Part shown: positions 1-4,987 of the stretch, piece by piece | How the letters are laid out: each line of letters begins with the position of its first letter | Position numbering within the stretch: position 1 is the first letter of the stretch | Origin: UMGS1002 sp050946195 | GTDB lineage: Bacteria; Bacillota; Clostridia; Oscillospirales; CAG-272 | Direction of reading: 5' to 3' | NCBI GenBank assembly: GCA_050946195.1 | Contig: JBMNUI010000045.1 | Coordinates: 1-17,238, forward strand | Length of the DNA stretch: 17,238 nucleotides | Made by a program: the position numbers and the translations under genes | Notes under the pieces: model-generated | The model's input: only the letters and a program-made list of their open reading frames with translations | Databases searched by the model: none | Told to the model about the DNA's origin: nothing

Positions 1-67
1 AGGACGATGTCGAGAGCACTATTGCCGACACCAAGAGAAGTACCAGTGCGGGAATTAACTTTTTCAT
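1..67 (-). CDS. Secreted or membrane protein, N-terminal fragment (signal peptide only)
   Basis: Only the first 22 codons are in the window; the gene continues past the left edge. The fragment has two lysines after the Met, then a hydrophobic stretch rich in Leu, Val, Ala and Ile, then Ser/Thr, which is a typical signal peptide h-region. The ATG at 67-65 is preceded by an AAGGAG ribosome site about 8 bases upstream, which fixes the start. It lies 67 bases downstream of the stop of the membrane-anchored protein at 135-848 with no clear terminator between, so I infer it is the third gene of the c-di-GMP-controlled operon. The mature domain is not visible, so no function can be assigned. It could be a TasA-like surface protein like its neighbour, but nothing here proves that. 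Confidence 0.75.
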   Translation of the reverse strand, partial: MKKLIPALVLLLVSAIVLSTSS

Positions 68-134
68 GGCTGATTTCTCCTTTTTAAAATAATTTTTAAT
101 TTTATGTATTACAGCCTTGCGGCATGTAACCGTC

Positions 135-848
135 TCATTCCGTGTCGATTATCGAGATTGTCATGTCAACCTTCAGCTGCCCGCCGATGATGGCGTCGAC
201 GCAATCGGGGTCGTTCCCCTCAAGCCATATGACGATGGTGAACCTCGTCATGCCCCCGGGCTCGAGCCCGGCTACCTGCGTGCGGGCAATTGTCGTCTCT
301 GTCAGAAACTCGGTGGTACCGGGCTCGGGGCCGCCCCCGTCGCTGCGGGTTTTGGCGTAGTCGACATAATCGCCGTTCACATAAAGCCGCACGCGCACCG
401 CCTCGTCGACATTGTTCGTGACGTTTACTATGTAGAGATGGTATTCGTAGGTCACGGTGTATTTTCCGGTGTTTTTGACATGGAAGGTATACGCCAGGTA
501 ATTCGGGCCGTTGTGCGGGCCGTATATGCTGTCAAGGTCTGCCGGCAGGTCGGTCACGGTTATGTTTGTGACATCCTCGGAGGCCTTTGAGTTGAGCCTT
601 GTTATCGGTTTGGCGAAGTCGGGGGTTTCGCTGAGCGCCAGCGAGTAGTCTACATTGTCAAAGCGGTTGATGCTCACCGTGAAGCTGCCGAATTTGTTAT
701 ACAGGATTGCCGATATGTAAGTGACCGCCAGCACAAGCCCGAGACAGGTTGCCGCAATCGGCAGGATCTTCATCAACACCCGGTAGCGCTTTATCTCGGA
801 CGCCGTGCGCCGCAGGTACCGGCTCTCGGAGCTGTATGCGCGGTTCAT
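135..848 (-). CDS. Membrane-anchored extracellular protein, conserved Firmicute family of unknown function
   Basis: This is a 237-residue protein. Residues 1-26 are polar and basic, 27-50 form one hydrophobic segment, and the rest is a Ser/Thr/Val-rich, beta-type domain expected outside the cell. Near the C-terminus (208-216) is the motif WLEGNDPDC, followed by an IIGG turn. From memory this tail recurs in uncharacterised clostridial surface proteins, some with SipW/TasA-type signal peptides; that family link is recollection and not a search result. The start is set at 848 and not at the longer in-frame Met at 887: the ATG at 848 follows GGGGAGG and overlaps the TGA of the upstream EAL gene as ATGA, the classic layout for translational coupling. 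The two proteins are therefore likely made in fixed ratio. Function is unknown; an extracellular matrix or signalling role is inference. Confidence 0.85.
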   Translation of the reverse strand: MNRAYSSESRYLRRTASEIKRYRVLMKILPIAATCLGLVLAVTYISAILYNKFGSFTVSINRFDNVDYSLALSETPDFAKPITRLNSKASEDVTNITVTDLPADLDSIYGPHNGPNYLAYTFHVKNTGKYTVTYEYHLYIVNVTNNVDEAVRVRLYVNGDYVDYAKTRSDGGGPEPGTTEFLTETTIARTQVAGLEPGGMTRFTIVIWLEGNDPDCVDAIIGGQLKVDMTISIIDTE

Positions 849-1615
849 TTCCTGTATCCTCCCCTGCCCGATAGTGCCTCGCGCCATGTCAGGAGGTTGT
901 CGGGCTCGGGAATATACCCCTCGCAGTCGGCACGGTAAAGCTCACTGATGAGGTTGTTGTCCGCCGCCCCCTGCGCTATGACCTCAACCCCGCAGCCCCG
1001 GACAAAGGCTATCAGCGCCGCGGTGCTCTTTGAGGTCTCCTCCTGCGCAAGTCTTGAGGTAACACTCCGGTCGAGTATGGCGTAATCAAAGGGAAAGCCG
1101 GGGAGCCGCCCGGTCGGGCAGAACTCGTCGCCAAAGTCATAAATTGCCGTCTTAATCCCCATAAACCGAAGGGAATTGAGCTCCGCCGCCGCCTTTTCGC
1201 GGTCCTCGAACAGGACCCGCGAGGGGAACTCAAGGCAGAGCCGCGTCGGGTCGGAAAACCCGATATCCTCGAAAAGTCCGCCGAGCAGTTCTGCCGCGCT
1301 GCCCTTGGTTATCATCCTCACCGGGCAGGCCGCCGAAAACCATTCGGCTGCAGTCCCGTTTTCCGTGGCATACTCGATTATCTCCGAAATCTCCGCTATA
1401 TTTGAAAGCGCCAGCTTTACGCAAAGCGCGTTTCTTGATGCAACCGGGCCGTATTGGTCGGGTAAAAGCACCCCGAGCGACTGCGTATTGAGCTGCGCCA
1501 CCGTCCGGTATGCCATAATCCCCCGGCTCGAAGTGTTCCTCACCGGGACGAGCTTGATTTCGACCGGCTCGACGCCGCTCTCAAGCGTGGCCCTGAGCAG
1601 CTCGCTTTTATCCAT
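845..1615 (-). CDS. Degenerate EAL-domain protein, probably catalytically inactive
   Basis: The 256 residues align by eye over their whole length with an EAL (c-di-GMP phosphodiesterase) domain, and there is no other domain or membrane segment. The EAL motif itself is replaced by M34-A35-Y36, the paired-Asp DDFG becomes Y159-D160-F161-G162, the KID motif becomes I180-L181-D182, and the AEGVE motif becomes AQGAA (214-218). Several metal ligands and the general-base lysine are thus missing, so hydrolysis is unlikely. Degenerate EAL domains elsewhere (LapD, FimX types) act as c-di-GMP receptors or as protein-binding modules; which applies here is open. The ATG at 1615 has AAGGAG 8 bases upstream. 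It is the first gene after the tandem c-di-GMP riboswitches and overlaps the next gene by 4 bases, so its expression is likely induced by the same second messenger. Confidence 0.85.
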   Translation of the reverse strand: MDKSELLRATLESGVEPVEIKLVPVRNTSSRGIMAYRTVAQLNTQSLGVLLPDQYGPVASRNALCVKLALSNIAEISEIIEYATENGTAAEWFSAACPVRMITKGSAAELLGGLFEDIGFSDPTRLCLEFPSRVLFEDREKAAAELNSLRFMGIKTAIYDFGDEFCPTGRLPGFPFDYAILDRSVTSRLAQEETSKSTAALIAFVRGCGVEVIAQGAADNNLISELYRADCEGYIPEPDNLLTWREALSGRGGYRK

Positions 1616-1646
1616 CTAAATTTCTCCTTCAGGCCGCCCCGGAAGT

Positions 1647-1684
1647 AAAAAAGCCAGTCACAGGAAACGAACCTGCAACTGGCT
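1647..1684 (-). terminator. Riboswitch-controlled intrinsic terminator, gene-proximal copy
   Basis: On the minus strand a 13-bp stem (1684-1672 with 1664-1652, two central G-U wobbles, 7-base loop) is followed by six U. Its 5' arm, AGCCAGUUGCAGG, is also the 3' end of the proximal c-di-GMP aptamer, so the terminator and the folded aptamer exclude each other. This predicts read-through when c-di-GMP is bound. It sits about 30 bases before the EAL-like gene. Confidence 0.88.
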
Positions 1685-1750
1685 GTCTTGTCGCATGACG
1701 AAGACCCTATAGCTTTGCGTCACATCCTTTCGGATGTTTTGCCAAATATT
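1672..1750 (-). promoter_or_regulatory. c-di-GMP-I (GEMM-I) riboswitch aptamer, gene-proximal copy
   Basis: The minus-strand RNA carries the class-I c-di-GMP landmarks in order: GGCAAAAC, a hairpin capped by a GAAA tetraloop (AUCCGAAAGGAU), the invariant GACGCAAAGCUA linker, AGGGUCU, a variable hairpin, then GACAGCCAGUUGC. P3 can be drawn as AGCU/AGUU, GG/CC and GUCUU/AAGAC. The last 13 bases double as the 5' arm of a terminator, giving a predicted ON switch. A 54-base stretch (1697-1750) is identical to that of the distal copy (1809-1862); differences are confined to the variable hairpin and the 3' flank. Confidence 0.93.
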
Positions 1751-1757
1751 TTTAATC

Positions 1758-1795
1758 AAAAAAAGCCGGTCACAGAAGATTTCCTGCAACTGGCT
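1758..1795 (-). terminator. Riboswitch-controlled intrinsic terminator, promoter-proximal copy
   Basis: On the minus strand AGCCAGUUGCAGGA (1795-1782) pairs with the segment 1777-1764 (one A-C mismatch, some G-U pairs), followed by seven U. As in the other copy, its 5' arm belongs to the upstream aptamer. RNA polymerase must pass this terminator and then the second one to reach the coding region. Confidence 0.85.
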
Positions 1796-1862
1796 GCCTT
1801 GTCCGAACGACGAAGACCCTATAGCTTTGCGTCACATCCTTTCGGATGTTTTGCCAAATATT
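1783..1862 (-). promoter_or_regulatory. c-di-GMP-I (GEMM-I) riboswitch aptamer, promoter-proximal copy
   Basis: It has the same class-I landmarks as the second copy: GGCAAAAC, a GAAA-capped hairpin, GACGCAAAGCUAUAGGGUCU and CAGCCAGUUGCAGG. Here AUUU at the 5' end can pair with AAAU just after the 3' core, closing a P1 helix. The aptamer begins within about 10 bases of the predicted transcription start, so it is the first structure to emerge from polymerase. Nothing but a short linker separates it from the next aptamer. Confidence 0.93.
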
Positions 1863-1875
1863 AAATTCTGCCCAG

Positions 1876-1904
1876 ATTATAGCATACTATCTTTTGCTTG
1901 TCAA
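1876..1904 (-). promoter_or_regulatory. Sigma-A promoter for the c-di-GMP riboswitch operon
   Basis: TTGACA (1904-1899), a 17-base spacer and TATAAT (1881-1876) are both perfect consensus. The start is expected near 1869, immediately before the first aptamer. A consensus promoter suggests that transcription initiates constitutively and that control rests on the two riboswitches. Confidence 0.92.
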
Positions 1905-2072
1905 GATTTTCTTTAAATTTCATTAAACTGCTTAATTTCAGTCTATTATTATTTTGATTTTTGTAAATAAATTACAAAACGTAGTTTCTTATCACAGATA
2001 CGCCGCCCCCGTCCCGGCTGTTGCTTTTTCAATGATATGTGAAGCAAAACGGCGGTGCCGGCAAAAATCAGA
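1905..2072. other. Spacer between divergent promoters, with a palindrome
   Basis: This AT-rich then GC-rich spacer holds no gene. At 1959-1979 there is a perfect inverted repeat, TTTTGTAA, 5 bases, TTACAAAA. It has no adjacent U-run, so it is not a terminator; its shape suits a dimeric repressor operator. It lies 55 bases behind the minus-strand -35 box and about 93 bases before the plus-strand -35 box, so which promoter it would serve is unclear. No regulator gene is next to it. Confidence 0.5.
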
Positions 2073-2101
2073 TGGACAAAAACAACATACTATGGTATAC
2101 T
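2073..2101 (+). promoter_or_regulatory. Sigma-A promoter for the ABC transporter
   Basis: TGGACA (2073-2078), 17 bases, then TATACT (2096-2101). It is about 55 bases upstream of the chosen start codon and is the only good promoter pair ahead of the gene on this strand. Confidence 0.75.
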
Positions 2102-2158
2102 CGATATATGCCGTCCCGCGGCATATGGTTATCACTATGAAAAAGGATGAATCACCGT

Positions 2159-3877
2159 ATGATAAAACGATTTATCCGGTATTACAAGCCTTTTCTCGCA
2201 CTTTTTGTCGCCGATATGGTGGCCGCGCTGGCGCTGGCGGCCTGCGATCTGTTCTACCCGATGATAACAAGGCAGATGATAAAGGTCTACATACCCGAGC
2301 AGATGCTGAGAGAGCTCGTAATATGGGCGGCAGTGCTGCTCGGGCTGTATCTTGTCAAGATGGGGCTGAATTACTTCGTCTCATATTACGGTCACGTCAT
2401 GGGTGTCAGGATGCAGGCAAATATGCGCCGGGATGTCTTTGGCCACCTGCAGACTCTGCCTCTCTCCTATTTCGACAACAACAAGACCGGCACGATAATG
2501 TCACGGATTATCAATGACCTGATGGATGTTTCGGAGCTGGCGCACCACGGCCCCGAGGATGTGTTTATTTCGCTTGTGCTGCTGGTCGGTTCATTTGTTA
2601 TAATGGCAACCATTTACCTGCCGCTGACCCTAATTGTTTTTGCCTCTCTGCCGGTCATGATTGTCTTTGCAATATTCAAGCGCAAAAAGATGAGCGAAGC
2701 CTTCACCGAGGCGCGGGTGCAGATAGGCGAGGTGAACGCCGCCCTTGAGAACAGCATATCGGGAATCCGTGTCTCGCGGGCATATACCAATGAGAAATAC
2801 GAGAGCAAACAGTTTGAGGGGGGCAACAGCCGCTTCGTCAAGGCCCGGAGAAAGGCATATCAGGCGATGGGCGAATTTCACACCGGGACCACCTTCATCA
2901 GCGATTTTCTGCAGGTGGTCATGTATGTGGCCGGCGGGCTGTTCGTCTTTTACGGCAAAATCGACATCGCCGATTTTACTGCCTTTGTCCTGTATATCGG
3001 CGTTTTCCTCAACCCGGTGAGGCGCATTATTTCGTTTGTCGAACAATACCAGAACGGTATGACCGGCTTTAAGCGCTTCTGTGAGATTATGGACGCCTCT
3101 CCCGAGGCCGACACGCCGGGGGCGGTCGACATCAAAAATGTCAGGGGCGACATCGAGTTTGACAGGGTCGGTTTTTCATATGACGACGGCAAGCAGGTGC
3201 TGCACGACATCAGCTTTTCGGTTGGTGCCGGGAAGACTCTGGCGCTTGTCGGGCCGTCGGGAGGCGGCAAAACCACGATATGCCACCTGATTCCCCGGTT
3301 TTATGAAATAAGCTGCGGGGCGGTGAAGATTGACGGGCGGGACATCCGCGAATTTACCCGCGCGTCGCTCAGGCGAAACATCGGGATTGTCGCGCAGGAC
3401 GTATTTCTTTTCAACGCCACGATATATGACAATATCGCCTACGGCAGACCCGACGCCACGCACGAGGAGGTCGAGAGGGCGGCAAAGCTCGCCAATATCG
3501 ACGAGTTTATAAAATCCCTGCCTGATGGTTATGATACTATCGTAGGCGAGCGCGGCGTCAAGCTCTCGGGCGGGCAGAAGCAGCGCGTCTCAATTGCCCG
3601 GGTCTTCCTCAAAAACCCGCCGATACTAATCCTTGACGAGGCTACCTCGGCGCTTGACACCGCCACCGAGACGGCAATTCAAAAGAGCCTCGAGCAGCTC
3701 GCCCGGGGGCGGACCACGATAGTAGTCGCCCACCGTCTGACCACCGTCCGCCGGGCCGACGAAATACTGGTCATCACCGACGAGGGTATAGTCGAGCGCG
3801 ACACGCATGACGAGCTTCTCGAGCGGGGAGGGCTGTATGCCTCGCTCTGGAATGTCGGAAATAATGGAATAGAGTAG
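2159..3877 (+). CDS. ABC exporter half-transporter (membrane domain fused to ATPase)
   Basis: This 572-residue protein is the usual length for a B-family exporter that works as a homodimer in the cytoplasmic membrane (MsbA/BmrA/LmrA type). The N-terminal half has about six hydrophobic segments (near 12-32, 54-73, 134-154, 156-173, 245-265, 272-290). The ATPase half has Walker A GPSGGGKTT (365-373), Q-loop Gln413, signature LSGGQ (469-473), Walker B ending in Asp493-Glu494, and H-loop His525, so it should be active. The ATG at 2159 is preferred because AAAGGA lies 11 bases upstream; the in-frame ATG at 2147 would abut that same site and adds four residues. It is a single-gene unit transcribed away from the c-di-GMP operon. 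The substrate (drug, lipid or peptide) cannot be told from sequence; no maturation or peptidase domain is present. Confidence 0.93.
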   Translation: MIKRFIRYYKPFLALFVADMVAALALAACDLFYPMITRQMIKVYIPEQMLRELVIWAAVLLGLYLVKMGLNYFVSYYGHVMGVRMQANMRRDVFGHLQTLPLSYFDNNKTGTIMSRIINDLMDVSELAHHGPEDVFISLVLLVGSFVIMATIYLPLTLIVFASLPVMIVFAIFKRKKMSEAFTEARVQIGEVNAALENSISGIRVSRAYTNEKYESKQFEGGNSRFVKARRKAYQAMGEFHTGTTFISDFLQVVMYVAGGLFVFYGKIDIADFTAFVLYIGVFLNPVRRIISFVEQYQNGMTGFKRFCEIMDASPEADTPGAVDIKNVRGDIEFDRVGFSYDDGKQVLHDISFSVGAGKTLALVGPSGGGKTTICHLIPRFYEISCGAVKIDGRDIREFTRASLRRNIGIVAQDVFLFNATIYDNIAYGRPDATHEEVERAAKLANIDEFIKSLPDGYDTIVGERGVKLSGGQKQRVSIARVFLKNPPILILDEATSALDTATETAIQKSLEQLARGRTTIVVAHRLTTVRRADEILVITDEGIVERDTHDELLERGGLYASLWNVGNNGIE

Positions 3878-3885
3878 TTTTCTTC

Positions 3886-3908
3886 CGGGGGCGCTGCCCC
3901 CGCTTTTC
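3886..3908 (+). terminator. Intrinsic terminator of the ABC transporter gene
   Basis: CGGGGGC, loop GCT, GCCCCCG, then CTTTTCTT. It starts 9 bases after the stop codon. The stem also forms one end of the GC-rich repeat unit at 3886-3956. Confidence 0.75.
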
Positions 3909-3956
3909 TTCGTGGTGCTCCGCCCCACACCCCAAAAATCCCCAAAAACTTTTAAA
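3886..3956. repeat. GC-rich intergenic hairpin repeat, copy A
   Basis: Read on the minus strand this unit runs AAAAGTTTTTGGGG, a G-rich hairpin containing GGGGCGGAGC, then a GGGGGCAGCGCCCCC hairpin. The same building blocks, in similar order, occur on the plus strand at 4915-4980. Shared parts are the A-run plus AAAGTT opening and stems of the type GGGGC(A/G)GnGCCCC. It looks like a dispersed non-coding repeat family; only two members are visible here. The rest of the spacer to 4046 shows nothing recognisable. Confidence 0.55.
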
Positions 3957-4046
3957 GCCTTTACCTGTCACAAATATTGCAGCACGGGCCCCCACATCCC
4001 GCGCCGGCTGCCATAAGCATATAGTATAGTAGGATGATAAAAAAGA

Positions 4047-4080
4047 ACGCCCCGTCAGGCATGTGACGAGGCGTCTTTTA
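4047..4080. terminator. Bidirectional terminator between convergent ABC transporter and pflA
   Basis: ACGCCCCGTCA (4047-4057), a 6-base loop, TGACGAGGCGT (4064-4074) forms an 11-position stem with one mismatch. Plus-strand RNA continues CTTTTA; minus-strand RNA continues TCTTTTTTAT. The pflA stop codon (TAA, 4080-4078) lies directly beside the stem, so the structure mainly terminates the pfl operon and backs up the ABC terminator. Confidence 0.85.
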
Positions 4081-4821
4081 TAGCATTGCAAGACTCGGGG
4101 TTTTCAGCCGGTCGTTGACATACTTTTGCAGCTCTGAGAGGCGCTCGGGAGACAGCGCCGGGATATTTTCAAGCCGGTTTTTTATGCCGAGTTTCTCGTA
4201 TTTGAAAAATCCCATCGTATGGAATCCGAGCAGCTGGTATTTTTCAACCGCGCCGGCGTCGACATAGGGGCGCAGGACCTTGAGATATCGGTCGAGATCC
4301 TCCTCCTTATCATTTATGCCCGGGACAATCACCGTCCGCGCCCAGGTCCTGGTTTTTTCGGACGCAAGGAAGTCGAAAAACTTCAAAACCCGCGAAAAAT
4401 CGCCGCTTGTATACTCTTTGAAAGTCTCTGCGTCCGGGAATTTCAGGTCGCATATGACAAGCCCCGCGCCGCGTAATGCGGCCTTGACATCTTCGTCAAG
4501 TTCCACACAGCCGCTCGTGTCTATGGTGTAGGATATATTTTCGTCGGCAAGCAGCCTGCCGAGCCTGACAATTTCGCCGGCCTGCAGGAGCGGCTCGCCG
4601 CCGCTGAAGGTGACCCCGCCGCCGGCGGCACGGAAGTAGGGCTCGTATCTTTTGATTTTGCGGAACATCTCCTCGGGAGTGTACTCTTTGCCGGCACGGG
4701 GGTCCCATGTATCGGGGTTGTGGCAATAGGCGCAGCGTATCGGGCAGCCGGCAAGGAATATCGCGCAGCGCAGCCCCTCGCCGTCAAGCGCCGCCAAAGA
4801 CTCTATCGAATGCACAATCAT
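4078..4821 (-). CDS. pflA: Pyruvate formate-lyase activating enzyme (radical SAM)
   Basis: This 247-residue cytoplasmic radical-SAM enzyme uses a 4Fe-4S cluster and SAM to place the glycyl radical on PflB. The cluster motif CX3CX2C is C26-C30-C33 (CPIRCAYC), followed by the SAM-binding GGEP segment at 74-77. Length matches PflA (about 245 residues), and no extra ferredoxin domain is present, which separates it from the activases of other glycyl-radical enzymes. The ATG at 4821 is chosen over the in-frame Met at 4857 because GGAGGG lies 7 bases upstream. It follows pflB on the same strand, 166 bases downstream, with the hairpin repeat 4899-4980 in between; partial termination there would keep activase below PflB levels, which suits its catalytic role. 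That last point is inference. Confidence 0.96.
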   Translation of the reverse strand: MIVHSIESLAALDGEGLRCAIFLAGCPIRCAYCHNPDTWDPRAGKEYTPEEMFRKIKRYEPYFRAAGGGVTFSGGEPLLQAGEIVRLGRLLADENISYTIDTSGCVELDEDVKAALRGAGLVICDLKFPDAETFKEYTSGDFSRVLKFFDFLASEKTRTWARTVIVPGINDKEEDLDRYLKVLRPYVDAGAVEKYQLLGFHTMGFFKYEKLGIKNRLENIPALSPERLSELQKYVNDRLKTPSLAML

Positions 4822-4898
4822 GGGCTTACCCTCCGAATGGGAAACAGTTGAAAGCAATGCTTTCTGTCGTGCTCATGTTCTGAAAGTTTTTGAAGATT

Positions 4899-4980
4899 CC
4901 AAAGGAACTTTTTCAAAAAGTTCCTTTGGCGGGGGTCCGGGGGCAGAGCCCCCGGCGAGGGTTGGGGGCGGAGCCCCAAA
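4899..4980. repeat. GC-rich intergenic hairpin repeat, copy B, between pflB and pflA
   Basis: Three inverted repeats follow each other: 15-base arms CCAAAGGAACTTTTT (4899-4913) and their exact complement (4915-4929) with one base between; CCGGGGGC, AGA, GCCCCCGG (4937-4955); and TTGGGGGC, GGA, GCCCCAA (about 4963-4979, one bulge). The unit ends 8 bases before the pflB stop codon. It is related to copy A at 3886-3956. In pflB mRNA these stems could act as a 3' stabiliser or as a leaky terminator before pflA. The remaining bases up to the pflA start show nothing else. Confidence 0.7.
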
Positions 4981-4987
4981 GCAGCAG

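Noticed and set aside
848..887. Longer start for the membrane-anchored surface protein
   Set aside because: It would add 13 residues inside the EAL-like gene without a ribosome site, whereas the ATG at 848 has GGGGAGG and an ATGA overlap.
1647..1862. Tandem near-identical repeats considered as CRISPR or a mobile-element remnant
   Set aside because: Only two units, and they carry all GEMM-I landmarks with terminators; no spacer array, transposase or target-site duplication.
2137..2517. ATG at 2137 in another frame ahead of the ABC transporter, suggesting an overlapping upstream gene
   Set aside because: That frame runs through the conserved membrane domain of the transporter, has no recognisable protein features and no better ribosome site.
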